Part shown: one piece after another, positions 1 through 12,530 of the stretch
Layout of the letters: every line of letters starts with the position of its first letter
Numbering within the stretch: position 1 is the stretch's first letter
DNA from: Alisma plantago-aquatica
Lineage: Eukaryota > Streptophyta > Magnoliopsida > Alismatales > Alismataceae
DNA length: 64,000 bases
NCBI GenBank assembly: GCA_963693085.1
Contig: OY856409.1
Coordinates: 524,729,303 to 524,793,302 of the forward strand
Direction of reading: 5' to 3'
Made by a program: the position numbers and the translations under genes
The notes under the pieces: generated by a model
What the model was told of the DNA's origin: nothing
The model's database searches: none
What the model saw: the letters and a program-made list of their open reading frames with translations, nothing else

Positions 1-1148
1 TGCAAGCTAGGTGATGACTTGCAGGTCATCTGATTGAAAGTCCAATGGTAAGGATGTGGCCTCACATCCAGAAAAGGAAGAGAAGCAAAGTGTGACAAAT
101 AAATGAAATTCCTAATCATATTTTGATAAAGTGTGGTCACATTATTTCTCTTTTTCTCTCTCCTCCATTGAGGGTGCAAATAAACTCCAAATGAAATGAA
201 ATTTGACCCCCAGCCTATAAGGCGTGTAGAATCCGATTTTGGCATTAGTTTTCCTTTTGATGACTTTTGATATTTTATTTAATTCTTTTAAAGCAAAAGA
301 TATTTTCTCTTTCCTAATGTATTAAAGACATCTCGATTCACTCAGTTAATGTGAAACTTTGCCATCAAGAAAAATCTAGCATATGAAATATGAGTTTGCC
401 ATTAGTTTCACCACTTGAGATTATTTATCACATCATTTAATATTTTGAACTTTATTTACACTTTATCCCTCCTAAACACATTAGAACATTAAAAATTATT
501 CAAATTGGTTGAAAATTCACACATAGGATAATTTTAATATTTAGATTATGAATTTGAGATTTATTTCTAATTTTGGAGTTATTTAATGATTTATTTTCTA
601 TTTAGGATAATTACTCATATTTTCTTTCTTCAAATAAATTAGGATAATTATTATTGTGAAAATAAGGTGAAACTTGACTCCCAAGCTAATTGGGATGCAA
701 GGAACAAAATTTTCATATTAGATTTCATTTTTAAGATTTCCTTCCATGAATTATACATATTTAATATTTGTTGTCCATTATTATTTTAGTTATCATATTA
801 TTTCATCATTATCACTATTGTTCATCCAATTGTGTCCCATATCTATACATTACTACCAAAAGGGTCATATAACATTATTGTGCACAAAATTCTATATTAG
901 TTTATCATTTATCTCATGTGACATATTTTATGTATCCTTTATTGGTCTAAAGATTAATATGAGAGCATTAGGTCATATTTGTTTTCATGCATATATGCTT
1001 GGGTGATATATTTATGCATTAGCATATTAGGGTTTCACCTAACTTCTTTTAGGTTAAACTTCAACCCTATTTGGCTAAGTCTAGAGAACTAAGGTCTCTA
1101 ATATCTTACCCCTAGATTAGGGTAAGGTTTTAGATTTTGGTATGTTAC
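1..1148. other. AT-rich DNA without a recognisable gene
   Basis: I see no coding similarity, RNA gene or terminal repeat here. The only open frames are short and low-complexity (Tyr/Phe/Ile-rich), as expected by chance in AT-rich DNA. The stretch ends abruptly at about 1148, where copia coding similarity begins in the middle of an integrase gene, so 1148/1149 is probably a deletion or recombination junction. Confidence 0.6.
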
Positions 1149-3133
1149 AGGTTCAAACGACACCATATGAGATATGGCATGGAGATGTCCCGATATTTGT
1201 TGTATAAATATTAGGAATGAAATCTTGTGTAAGAAAATAGTTTCTTGAAAAGCTTTGTCCACAAATCACATAAATATTATTTTGTTTAATACTAGCTTTG
1301 TATTCCAATCCTACAACAAAGTTGTTTGTCGATCAGGATGATTGTATTCCTGAAGGGGTTAGTTCCAAAGGAGTCAGTGGGAGTAAAAGTAGAACTCAAA
1401 AAGTTCAAGACAAACAAGAAAACATTGAACCTAAAGAGGTACAGTGGGAACAATGAGATTCACAAATTACTGTGGAATCTCAAGTTCCTTATGTAACACA
1501 ACAACTCATAGTTCTAGTAAAACATGCCTTGAGTTTGAAAGATTATGATATCTTAAAAGGCAGTGAATTGATCCTAGATGATGAGTCAACAACCTACCTA
1601 GAAGCTATTGAGGGACCAAAGTTTGATAAATGGCTCAAGGCCATGAAATCCAAGAAGGAATCCATGTAAACAAACAAGGTATGACCTTGGTGGATCCAAC
1701 TAATGGGGTAAACCCCATTGGGTGCATTTGTCTCTTTGAGAAAAGACTGATATGGATGGTAATGTACAAACCTATAAGAGTAGATTGGTTGCAAAGAGTT
1801 TCAAATTAGTTCAAGGTGTTGAACATGATGAAATCTTTTCACTAGTTGCCATGGTTAAATCCATCAGGATACTGCTTGTTATTGCAGCTTAATCTGACTA
1901 TGCAATTTGGAAAAGTGGATGTTAAAACTACATTCCTTAAAAGGTATATTGAGAGGATGTGTACGTGACACAACCTAAAGGTTTTATAAATCCATATAAT
2001 GCAAATAAAGTCTATAAGATACAAAGGTCAATCTTTGGATTGAAGAAAGCATCTTAGAGCTGGAATCTTCAATTGGACAAGACAGTCAAAGAGTTTGACT
2101 TGAGTAATAATGAAAATGAAATATGTGATTACAAAATATTTAGTGGGAGCATATTTATATTCCAATAATGATGGGAAATAACATCCTTATACCACAAATT
2201 GTAACACCTAGCAAGGAAAATACCTTCTCTATGAAGGGTCTAAGCAAATCATCCTATGTGATAGGAATTGAGATCTATGGGATAGATTTAGAAAGCTTCT
2301 TGACCTAAGAGAGAGAACATACATTGGTAAGATGCTAAAGGGGTTCAACATGCAAGACTCAATGAGAGAAAACTCATCCATGTTCCATGGAGTTAGTCTC
2401 CCAGGAGCCTAGTGTCTTAGTTTGTGTGAAGAACATGAACACATGGATAAATGCCATACTCATTCACAATTGGATCTATCATGTATGCAATGTATACATC
2501 CCTCTATCTCATATGTATTGGACATGACAAGTGGATATCTGTTAGATCCTAGTGAAAGTCACTAGAATGCCATAAGAACATCTATAAGTATTTGAGAAGA
2601 GCTAAAAGGATTAATTCTTTTGGTTATGGTAATAAGGAAGAGTTGGATGTAAGGGATTACATCGATGCAATCTTCCAAAATGACAAATAAAATTAATGAT
2701 CACAATCTAAATTTGTGTTTGACCTTAAAATAGAATTGCAAGTTGGAAAAGTTCTGAGCAAGAGACAATTATTAGAATCTAGAATGGAAGCTGAGTATCT
2801 TGATGTTATGTGGACAACAGAGGATACTGTATGGATCTAGTAGTTCATTAGATGAACTTGTTGGAGGATCCAAACCATTTATGACACAATAGAGACATTG
2901 TGACAATAATGGAACTACTAGATAGGCTGGGAATCTCAACTTGCATATTACGAAACTTCCATCTCATACGAGAAGTCGTACAGTGAGGAGATGTTAAACT
3001 TGCAATATACCAACCAGAAGCAAATGTTGCTAACCCACTATAAAAGTGCTTGTGTAGAAGAAACATGATGGACATGTTAAGATCACTTGGAATACAATTT
3101 GTGGGTGATTGTCTCTAAGTGCAAGTCAGAGTC
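1149..3133 (+). pseudogene. Ty1/copia A1: truncated pol (integrase end, RT, RNase H)
   Basis: This is a broken copia polyprotein. It starts at the end of the integrase (TPYEIWHG at about 1160). The RT N-terminal block follows (YLEAIEGPKFDKWLKAM at 1600-1655), then RT core pieces in shifting frames at 1880-2110. RNase H remnants lie at 2430-3090, including a CDNNGT motif near 2900. The region with the RT catalytic YxDD (about 2155-2200) appears deleted. Many stops and frameshifts make it non-functional. Gag, protease, most of the integrase and the 5' LTR are missing. It reads directly into the 3' LTR at 3134, and its sequence matches the decayed interior of copia A3 at 61480-62910, so both belong to one family. 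Confidence 0.85.
3115..3131 (+). promoter_or_regulatory. Polypurine tract of copia A1 (decayed)
   Basis: The purine-rich stretch around aagtgcaagtcagag lies immediately before the LTR start and matches the better preserved gtgcaagtgggag in front of the A3 3' LTR (62912-62924). In LTR retrotransposons this tract primes plus-strand DNA synthesis. A1 has lost two of the central G residues. Confidence 0.6.
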
Positions 3134-5169
3134 TGTTGGTATGTATGCCCAGAGAGCCAATCATATAATGATTGGAATGTGGCATCAGATACCTGATTGG
3201 ATAATCATAAAGGTAATTCTGTCTATTATGTCTGTATCACTCATGAGATGATGACACAAGCATAGTATATGTCTAAATAATGATGTTACTAGATGACATA
3301 TGTCTTCAGGTTGATGACCTAAAAAATGAGATCATATGTAGGATAAGAGTACTACATTCTTGTTATGTCCCTGGTCAAATATCACTATGGAAGCAAAATA
3401 GACAACATCAGTACATAAGACTAGAGTGTGTGTTGACTGATGACAAAATCTCATTAGTCATGATATGTGATATCAAGTCAAGCACACAAGTATATGTTAG
3501 AGAACAGTTTATCAAAGAGACCCACCATGAGAGTGATACATTGATATCATGGATTGGTAGTCAGAATAAACTCTCATAGTGATAGTGGTTCTTAGACCTA
3601 GAGTCACTCCACCAATCACATGTTGTTTTATGTATTTTGATGACATCCACTGTGACCTTGGATAAGGGTTGTCTTAAGGTGATGTTCAAGTGCAATGTGA
3701 CACATGGGGATTGGATGTGAGTGATGTAGATGGGATCTCTCCCTCCTATAGGAGATTGATATCTAGGCCACTTGATACACGATACTGAAAAATGTATGAC
3801 CATACTCATGTGACTCAATATATGATATGTGAACTCACATGCATCTCAGGAAGTCGCTCTACTTCAAGGAATAATGATTAAAAGTTCAAGAGGATGATGA
3901 TTCCATGCCTTGAGTTCAATCTGGATATCAGAGACAAAGGAACCATACTATCATGGTAACACTGACCATAGATTGTGGGTTGAAGTGGTTCTCCAACTTT
4001 CCAAACTACTTAGGTAATAGTGATGTGTTTCTAGATAACACTCATTGCTTGTGCTGTCATAATTGGTTATAGACATTCACTGCCAACATAATTTGGGACC
4101 TATAGCGTCACACACATAGGATACACTTGGAATAGGTGTTTATTAATGAATGATGTTTAATTTAATTACTAAAGTGTTTAGGTATTCAATTTAAAGAACT
4201 AAGGTTCAAAATTGATCGAATGGACTCTGAACTGACTGGTTTAAGTGTTGAACTGGTCGGTTAGAGTGCTAGGTCAATTGAAATCAGCATTGGTTGAACA
4301 ATGCCTGAACAAGGGCTTGAAATGACCGGTTCATGGTCCCAACTGACTATTTCATGATGTGAACTGACTAGTGGATCATCTGGGTCTCCTGGTTTAATGA
4401 TCAATTTGATTGGATCAAGGATTAGAGTTGATGTCATGTTTTGCATTAATTGTGAATTGAATACCAGTGTGATTCAGAATAGGAAACTGCACAAAAAGAC
4501 CAGTTCATGCATGAACTGACCAGTTGGGCATGCAAACTGACTGGTTCACCATATGAAATTTCTAGAAAATTCATGAATTTCATTCTTTCAACTCTCACAC
4601 AGACTGGGAACCTGACCCTAACATCTCCTATAAATAGAGGGGTACTAGGGGCTTTCTAAATATGACAATTAGGCCTGACAATTGTTTTTCTCTCTGGTTG
4701 TGGTATCCAATAGAGAGCTAGAGAAATTCCTACTTGATAAAGGGAGGGATAGCAAGGGAGAGACAATGGTAGGAGAGTGAATCAGTGCTATTACACCGAT
4801 GTTCGAAGAGACAACTCCTTCCTATTGGCTTTGATAGCACAATATGGAGTTTAAGGTGGTTCACGTGGACTACTCTAGATGCAAGGAGTTTTTACCGCTA
4901 GGAGAACACCATCAACTACTGTGTGTGATGATGTACTAGGAGACCCATTCATTATGACTGTCTGACTATTGCCTGAAGAAGAAGTGTGTTGTTTGGGGAA
5001 GAAGCACGATACACCATCAAGAGTTATCATTGGACTTGCTCCAGGACCAGGTATAACTCTTGTTACCTTCCTTCCTAGATACATTATTTTTGATGTGATC
5101 TTCTATTTAGAGAATCATGTTTTAAATTTGTGTTTCCGCTGTCTTATCTGTCACCCCGACTTCCCAACA
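3134..5169 (+). mobile_element. 3' LTR of copia A1 (family A, about 2.0 kb)
   Basis: The LTR begins TGTTGGTATGTATGCC and ends CCCAACA, so its terminal inverted repeat is TGTTGG/CCCAACA. It aligns over its length with the LTRs at 37685-39709, 44867-47078 and 56057-58299. A TATA box is present at 4629-4637. Just upstream, 4220-4560 holds decayed copies of the family's inverted-repeat motif (for example aactggtcggtt and gaccggttcatgg). The 5-bp flank on the right is atata, but no partner can be checked because the left end of the element is gone. Confidence 0.85.
4629..4637 (+). promoter_or_regulatory. LTR promoter TATA box (family A)
   Basis: TATAAATAG is followed by aggggtac. The same block occurs in the other family A LTRs (tataaatagagggg near 46465; tatatatagggg at 57737). 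Its conserved place about two thirds into the LTR fits the RNA polymerase II promoter at the U3/R border. Confidence 0.65.
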
Positions 5170-7260
5170 ATATATAGTTCTATTTGTCTAATACCAACTT
5201 TAATTGTTGAGTGCAAAAGGTTTGGCACATGGAATATTTTCATTCTATGGTTCATATCTGACAAGGCACACATTTCATTAATGTATATATCTTTACAAAT
5301 TAGATAACAATAAGATATGTAAATCATTATTTTTCATTAATTTAAAATCACAATCACTGAGTGCAAAAGGCTTTGAGACATGAAATATGTACAATCTCAT
5401 TCTGACTGAGTGGTGCCTAGATCTTGTCAAAATATGTGTAGAATTTTTCTGTTTGACTTGCTCAATGTAAGATCATTTATTACTTGGATATTTTTTGACA
5501 CACTTTTAGTGCAAAATCAATTGACACCTAGAACATTTTTTTAGTTCTGATCTGAGGCCTGCATTATATTTACATTTTAGATCTTTGTGCATAAGATAAT
5601 ATCTAGGTCTATAAATGACTAATTTTCATTAATTTCAAACCCTAAAAAGGGTTTGATACCTAAAACATTATTCGAATAAAATTGTGGAGTTTTTAGTTTA
5701 AATCTTGATAAAGCACACGATCTAATGTTTTTAGTGTCAAATCCTAAAATATTGATTGTTGAGTGCAAAAAGGATTCGGCTCTTGAAACATTTCTAGGTT
5801 TAGTTTTGCACATTTCAATCAAATATAGACATTTTAGGTTTAGATCTTGATAAACCAAACAATTATTTAGTTTATAGTGTTTTTGTCAAATCCATAAATA
5901 TTGAATGTGGAGCACTTGAATCATTGACATGCTATATTTTCATATTTTGATGAAGGCTAGACTTGTTTAAGTCCAGATGTTGACAAAGCACACCATATAA
6001 TGTTTCTTTGGTAGTTCTTATAAATCCATAAGTGCTAAAATTATTGAGTGGAAAAGGATTTATGCTTTAAATATTGTTAGGTTCAATTTTGCATGTTTTA
6101 TTCAAATATGGACTGATTTGAGTCTAGACTTTGATAAAGCACTTAATATAACAATTTTCAAGTGTTTCTGGTAAATTCTAAAATACGAGATATATTAGTG
6201 CAAAAAGAGTTTTGTGCTCAGTGAAAGGCTGCTTAACACTCGATTTTTCTTATTTGACGCAACATCAGTTGGAACTGGGAACATTTTCTTAGTTCAGATT
6301 TGATAGGCTATAAATAATATTCATGTATGAGATCTTTGAGAATAAGATAACATTTAGGTCTATAAATGACTATTTTTCATCAACTTCAAGCCCTAACTTT
6401 TTGGTGCCAAAAGATTTGACACATGTAACATTATTCAGGTAAAATTTCACATGTTTCACTCAAATATGGAATTTTAAGTTTAGATCTCGATAAAGCATGT
6501 GATCTAATGTTTTTCAATGTTTCTATCAAATTCCAAAATATTGATTGTTAAGTGAAATAGGGTTTGGCAAGTGAAATATTTCTAGATTCAATTTTCATGA
6601 TTTAGTCAAATCTGGATTGTTTAAGTTTATAGCTTGATAAAAAAAATTCTCTAATGTTTTTGATGTTTCTGTGAAATCCTAATATATTAATTTTTGAGTG
6701 AAAAAGGGTTTGACACATGAAACATTGCCAAGTTCAATTCTAAATAGTCAAAACCAAACATTTTAAGTTTAGATCTTGGTAAAACCCTTGATCAAATGTT
6801 TTCAATATTTTGGTTGAATCCTAAAATATTTATTTTGAGTGCAGAAAGGTTTGATACCTGAAACATTTCCAGGTTCAATTTTCACATGTTTAACTTAAAC
6901 CAAACTAGTCCAAGTCTACATCTTGATAAAGCACATGACCTAACATTTCTTTGGCAACTCTATCAAAACCTAAAGGGCTAAAAGTCCTAAAAGGGGTTGA
7001 CACTTCAAATATTGTTAGGTACAAATTTGCATGTTTCAGCCAAATCTAGATTGGCTTGAGTATAAAGTTTGACAAAAACATGTGGTATATAGAAAATAGT
7101 GATTCTTCCAAACTCTAAAATGCTAGATATTTTAGTACAAAAGGGTTTGGATCTCAGTGCAAGTCTGCTTGATGCACAATTTTTTTCATGTTCTCTCTTT
7201 CACATAGACCTAGTGTGAGTCCATTTCACACTTGAACTCAAATAAATCATGAATCACTAA
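5170..7260 (+). repeat. Diverged satellite-like array, about 145-bp units
   Basis: About fourteen imperfect copies of a unit can be read. The phrase gagtgcaaaagg(ttt) recurs near 5209, 5358, 5508, 5648, 5763, 5910, 6048, 6198, 6397, 6548, 6690, 6835, 6975 and 7135. The phrase agatcttgataaagcac recurs with matching spacing (5701, 5843, 5973, 6126, 6481, 6630, 6771, 6912). Most spacings are 138-151 bp. A larger block containing aggtctataaatgact recurs at 5605 and 6356, a higher-order period of about 751 bp. The array starts right at the end of the A1 LTR. No coding potential is seen. Confidence 0.75.
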
Positions 7261-7571
7261 GCATATACATGATTAGAGAAACCCGTTTGATATTGCTTGA
7301 TGGTCATTATGGTTTTTGGGAGGGAAATTTTTTATTCATGATGGGATTTGTGATCAAGATTGACTTCTTTTTTTCTAGATTGGAGAGCTACAAGGTCGAC
7401 TAGTCCTTTTAGATCTGGCACTTGGTCCCTTCTTCCTTCACTATTTAAATCTTCTCACTTGTTTAGTATAATTTCTTGCATGTTTATTTACCATTATGTT
7501 GAGATGTCAAACATGTAAAATCACCATTTTGCATGTGCACGTCCCATTTTCCTATTGGCCATGAGTCGCAG
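7261..7571. other. AT-rich spacer, no gene seen
   Basis: About 300 bp between the satellite-like array and the Del element, with no recognisable coding or repeat signal. Confidence 0.5.
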
Positions 7572-8878
7572 TGTAACGAACTGAAATCCATGTATAATAT
7601 TAGTTTCAACCTTTTTATGAGCTTTTCTTTCTTTTATGTCCTAGATGTTGAATTAGTGGAAATTATTAAGGTTTTGTGTACACTTGTTCCCAATATTTTA
7701 CTTTGTAAGGAGTTAAGCACAAATATCCCAGTATAAGTTTGATATTTGGGTTTAATTTGCAAAATGACCACTTAAGGGAAATAAGAATAAAATAAAATTT
7801 GATCTAGAAATTTCTATGGCTTTTATGTGAAAAAAAGAGAGAAAATCCTAAAGGTGAGGATAATGTGACAATAAATGAATTTATTTTCCCATTAAGTGAA
7901 TACAAGGATAATTTGCCTAAAAATTCTAAAAGTGGAACTTAGAAGATAAATCTAAAACCAAATTTGTTTCCTTTGGGTATAAGATTGCTTGGGTGATAAG
8001 TTTTACAACTTTTGGAAAATTGGTAATTATAATTGTATTTATTGAAAGGGAAAATAGGAGATAACTTAAAAATATAAAATAAAATATTTAATGACCCCAA
8101 AAGTAACAACAGATGCCAAATTCGTGTTCTACATACTAAAATATACCTTTAAGTGAATTTTCACTCAATTTGGAGAATATTTTTTTAAATGGTAAAATTT
8201 GGAGAGAGCAAGTGTATAGAACCTTCAATATATTAAAAATAAATGAACAAATAATCTCAACATGTGAATTTAATGGCAAATTCGTATCCAAGGCACTTAA
8301 GGAGACTTGTGGGTGAAGTTTCATCAAATTTGGAAGATCTTATCACCATTAATGAAGGAGGAAAGAGAAAGTATGTTTTGAATTATTTAACACATTAAAA
8401 GTTCCCAAAAGACAAAACTAATTGCATATTCAGATTCCTCATATCAAAATTAGGCTTAGTGTCAATTTTCATTTAATTTGGAACATGTTTTCCCATTCAA
8501 ATGAGTAGAGAGAAAAAGGTAATTAATGTACAAATACACTATATACAAGTATGGTTGGGAATTTAATCAATTTGTCACGTGTTGACCCTTTGCCTGTGCA
8601 ATTTTGAATGTTGGATCGATGACCAATGGCTCGCGTGTCATCCTCTAGCTCATGCTAATTGGGAAACATGAGCTTTTCGGTAAGGTTTTAATTCAATGAT
8701 TTCTCGATCGATTCTGAATCATATTCCATGAAATATTTTCCAAAAGATTCTAGAAACAAATCCGCATCGACCAACCCCTTATTTGCCAAGTTTTGTTAAG
8801 AATTTAGGAAACATCCAATACTTGTTCTCGAAGGTTTTCAGGTAACTACATACTCGCCTCTCTACACAACCTTACCTC

Positions 8879-8889
8879 TATATATATAT
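8879..8889 (+). promoter_or_regulatory. Candidate TATA box of the Del LTR
   Basis: A tatatatatat run sits between GC-richer promoter-like sequence and the R/U5 part of the LTR. It is absent from the 3' LTR because of that copy's internal deletion. Confidence 0.4.
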
Positions 8890-10753
8890 CTCTACTCGAG
8901 GCTTGCTGGGTTCCCTTACAACTCGTATATTTTCTCAATTTCACTCGTGCTCGCATGGTTGATCGCCGGTGGTTGATTTTTACTCTAGGGGTTTTGACGC
9001 ACACCCCTCCCCCTATACACCATCTCCATGCAAATAAAAGGTATGTGTGAGTTCGTCTTCTCTCGAGCTTTCTTTGGGTTGGATGATCTTTGAGTTTGGT
9101 TGAAAAACATGAAAATGCCCAAATTTTGGCCTTCAAGCTCATCGGCCATGGTGCGAGCTGCTTGGGGAAGAAACCCCATGTCAGTTTTATGTTTTTACCC
9201 CTGCCTTTCCCTTCTTTCTTCTCTGACGCACGCGGGGGAAGTTCTGCCTTTTCTTCATTTTACCTTTGCATCTTTGACCGTAGTTGGCTGGGCATAGACC
9301 GTGACTTGGTCGCCTCCCATGGGGCCAAGTTGTGGGCCCGACTACCCTTTTTGCTTCTCTTGCGATCGATTTGCCTACGTGGCATTTTCTGATCAGATAC
9401 TTTTCATAAAATCATAACTAATTATTCGTATGTCCAAAATAAAAAATAAAATATGTTCTGGACTAAAAAAATATCATATTTCTAATAAAAATAGTTTTAA
9501 CGTCTGATTTTGAGTTTGTTGAAAAAGTATTTTTAGAAAATGATTTAATTGATTAAAAATCACTAAAAATACATCTAAAAGTCCATATCTTCAAAATACA
9601 TAATATTATATGTTTTCTTAATAAAAAAAACTTAACTAAGACAAAGGTGATAATTTCAAGGTCTAAATCTAAGGTTTGTGTAAAACGTTCATAACTTTGG
9701 GGTTTTAAGTCTTTAAATAATGAATATGATTCTGATACATGTTATGGTAATGAAAATAGGACAAGTGGACCCTGATCTTGAATAAGGATCTGAAAAGTGG
9801 TTTTTAGGACTCTAAAGAAGAGGTATGTGCTTTCCTTACACCTAAGTTGGGAAAATTTGTAACTTGACCTAGTTCCTTAATGAGGCTATCATTAAACCCT
9901 AATTTTCCTTTTTGACAATTCATTATCTATATTTGCCTTAAAATTAGTTTTAATGTTTTTTCTTGGGTCTTGTACCCAACTACCATGGTTATATTTATTT
10001 GATGCTTTTACTTGCCATATTTCTTAGCATGCTGATTTTAAAAGACTATTAAACTAGAGTAGCGGTACTTTTGTACAACCACCCATAGATAGGGCATGTG
10101 TAAATCTGCCATGGGGAATGTGTTACTCTCCCCAATATAGAAAATTTATAGGTGATTGGAATGTGTTGCTCTCCCTCACCTATTGGTTGAGGTTAGGTAG
10201 GTGCCTCAACCTGACATAGTTTAGGTAGTCAATAATAATCATGCATGCAACCTTTTTACTATTTTTGTTATAGAAAGCATCTATTTACTTATGCCTCATT
10301 CTTTTGACTTCTTCATCTTATGATGAAATCTTAGCCCTATTTCCTTATAGTTTTCTTATCTTTTGTTCTTGTTCATTTTCTCTGACACATACCTTATTTT
10401 TATTTCCCCTTTGCTGGGTGCTTTCCCAACCACCCATGGATAGATCAAGGTGATGAACAAGGCTAAGAGGACCAAGTTCAGGAGTAGTTGATTCAAGTTT
10501 TGCTATCAAGGATGACTAGGTTTCTTATTGCTAGATCCCATAATTTCTTTTATGTTCTTTTCCTTTTCAAAGAAACTCATGTAGTGAACAAGAGTTCATA
10601 AGCAATGTAATAACGAGTTTCTTTCTACTGCTATTGACATTTTATATGTATCTAAATCATGCTTATTTACTTGGAATATTATACATACATTCCACATGGT
10701 CTATTTTTCTTGGAAAAAGTGGATGTTTTGTATTTCCTTTAAATTTTTGTAAG

Positions 10754-10769
10754 GAGGTGAACTCACCTC
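10754..10769 (+). repeat. Inverted repeat at the LTR 3' end
   Basis: GAGGTGA-ac-TCACCTC ends six bases before the LTR end. The 3' LTR keeps both arms exactly (18150-18165) while the central dinucleotide has changed to tc. It resembles a bacterial ribosome-binding site by chance; here it is a palindrome in U5. Confidence 0.6.
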
Positions 10770-10778
10770 TTTACAATA

Positions 10779-10790
10779 TGGTATCAAAGC
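10779..10790 (+). promoter_or_regulatory. Primer-binding site (initiator tRNA-Met)
   Basis: TGGTATCAAAGC lies 3 bp after the LTR end. It matches the usual plant tRNA-Met site TGGTATCAGAGC with one G-to-A change. Minus-strand DNA synthesis starts here. Confidence 0.85.
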
Positions 10791-11056
10791 ATGTTGGGAA
10801 ACTACTAGGGTATAAGTTGAAAGCAAGGGTGTCCAGAATGGATCTGGGTCTGGGGGTTGGTAATATTTTCCTCTGTGCCACTAGCTTGGTTTACGGGGAC
10901 TCCCAGATCCATATAATACTGGCCTGGCCTGCACTGATATTGACTACCAAAAATAGTATGCTCAGAGGCAATAGTAGCCTTAGCCATCCTTGTTACCTAC
11001 TCCCATTATCTTATGTCATACCCTTATCTTTTAGGAAGGGATATTTGTTTTGAGAC

Positions 11057-12028
11057 ATGAACAACTCCACTTCTGGGGCTACATCTGACAACACCGACAA
11101 CCGAGACACTCTGGTGACTCCCTCCAACACTGGGAAAGTCCCTACTGCCCATGTTGGCACCCCTCTTTTAACCCATGAGAAAGAGCTGACCATGTTGTGC
11201 CAGCTACTCTCGACTACTTTGGTGGGACATCTTTCCAATGTTGCAGCTACTGTAGCCAAACCGAAGGAGTTCACCCTCACAGACTTCATCAAGATGCAAC
11301 CACCATAGTTCAAGGGTGAGAGTGAGTGAAACATGTTGGATAAAGTTGATGACTGGGCTTTGGCTTTGGAGCGTACCTTCGAGGGCATAGCGTGTCCTCC
11401 TCTCCAGAAGGTTTGTTTGTTGTCTTACGTGCTGGATGGGCCGATACGTGTCTGGTAGATGGGTATGGCTCATACCTGTGATACCTCTAGCATGACTTGG
11501 GAGCAGTTCCTCAAGTTGTTATGTGAGAAGTATATCTACCCCGCATTTCTGAAGAAGGAGGTAGAGTTCTACAACCTGCGTCAAGGAAGCATGAGCATCT
11601 CTGAGTACGTGCAACATTTCCTCCTCTTAGAGCGCTATGCGGTGGACCATAGAGCTGAAAGGAGATCAAACCTGTTTCTCGAGGGTTTGAACTACAACGT
11701 TGGCCGGAACCTTGTCCCTAAGTTACCCCTGACATTCCAACAAGTGGTGGACAAGGCTTTTGCGATCGAGTCTTATCCTGGATTCCAGTCTTCCGGGAAC
11801 AACAACAACAATGATAAGAGGAAGAATGCTAGAGGAAGCCAAGGATGTGATAGGTGCAATCATTATTCACGTTCTCACTCGCTAGGAAGGTGCCCTGCTA
11901 GCAATGGTCAACATCTTAGAGATGATCGACCTGCACCTATTTGCCATGAGTGCGGTCAAGCTGGACACATTCGACCCAACTACCCTCAGCTTGGGCGAGG
12001 ACTAGCTCTAGTTCAGCAGTCACAATAG
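11057..12028 (+). pseudogene. Del/Tekay gag with in-frame stops
   Basis: One frame runs through the whole segment from an ATG at 11057. Residues 135-240 form a typical gypsy Gag core (for example WEQFLKLLCEKYIYPAF and the SISEYVQHFLLLERYA block). An Asn-rich linker follows. A CCHC zinc knuckle (CHECGQAGHIRPNY, about 11941-11982) has its last Cys replaced by Tyr. Stops at 11306, 11327 and 11456 interrupt the frame; at least the first and third look like C-to-T or G-to-A changes from Gln and Trp codons. The encoded protein would form the virus-like particle and bind element RNA. It cannot be made intact from this copy. Confidence 0.88.
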
Positions 12029-12040
12029 CGACAAAATCCT

Positions 12041-12127
12041 CCTCTAAGAAACAACAATCAAAACCGACAAGGCCGAAAAAATCTGCCTCTGAGAAACAAC
12101 AATCAAAACTAACAAGGCCAAGGAAGA
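12041..12127 (+). repeat. 45-bp direct duplication between gag and protease
   Basis: The block starting cctctaagaaacaac at 12041 recurs as cctctgagaaacaac at 12086. The period is 45 bp, so the duplication added fifteen codons without shifting frame. It lies in the low-complexity linker after the zinc knuckle. The second copy is slightly diverged. Confidence 0.7.
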
Positions 12128-12170
12128 TGAAGGAGATAATGAAGTCATTGAAGGTAACTTACATCTTAAT

Positions 12171-12530
12171 ATGCATCCAGTTAAAGATCTCTTCGATTCT
12201 GGTTCATCGAATACGTTCATATCATCTCAGTTTGTTGTCATGTTAGAGATAGAATCAAAATATATGGATCATGTTTTAGATGTCAAAACCCCTAGTGGTA
12301 GAATCTGCTCTTCTTATCTTAAACTCCCGACCTTGGACCTCTATATCTATGGTATAATGTTTCCCTTAGATTTCATCTTGCTTGACATGACCGCCTTTGA
12401 TGTCATCCTGAGAATAGATTGGTTGAAGAGGTACAAAGATGTTTTGTTTTGTGAGGTATCAAAGGTTAGTTTGTTACATCTTGTTGTGGGAAGAATGTGT
12501 GCCAAGGGTAGGAAGCGAGAGGACTGAAAG
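12171..12530 (+). pseudogene. Del/Tekay protease
   Basis: An aspartic protease domain of the retropepsin type. The active-site triplet is present as DLFDSGSSNTFI at about 12186-12221, and downstream hydrophobic strands fit the family (for example AFDVILRIDWLKRY). In the active element this domain cuts the Gag-Pol polyprotein. The DSG triplet is intact, but a stop at 12525 separates it from the RT, which is otherwise in the same frame. Confidence 0.85.

Larger units (their letters stand above)
7572..10775 (+). mobile_element. 5' LTR of the Del/Tekay element (3204 bp)
   Basis: Starts TGTAACGAACTG and ends CCTCTTTACA, four bases before the primer-binding site. It aligns with 15556-18171 except for about 600 bp (roughly 8440-9110) that are absent from the 3' copy. 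A TATA run at 8879-8889 lies inside that extra segment, so the 3' LTR has lost the probable promoter. A perfect 7-bp inverted repeat (GAGGTGA/TCACCTC) lies at 10754-10769. Open frames inside the LTR (for example 9090-9392) are not genes. Confidence 0.9.

Noticed and set aside
10749..10760. Shine-Dalgarno-like taaggaggtga before an ATG-containing region
   Set aside because: The window is plant nuclear DNA. The motif is one arm of an inverted repeat at the LTR end and recurs at 18146.
10634..11053. 139-codon open frame before gag of the Del element
   Set aside because: It crosses the LTR end and primer-binding site and has no gag similarity, so it is a chance frame.
11011..11388. 125-codon minus-strand open frame
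   Set aside because: It is a shadow of the Del gag gene on the opposite strand.
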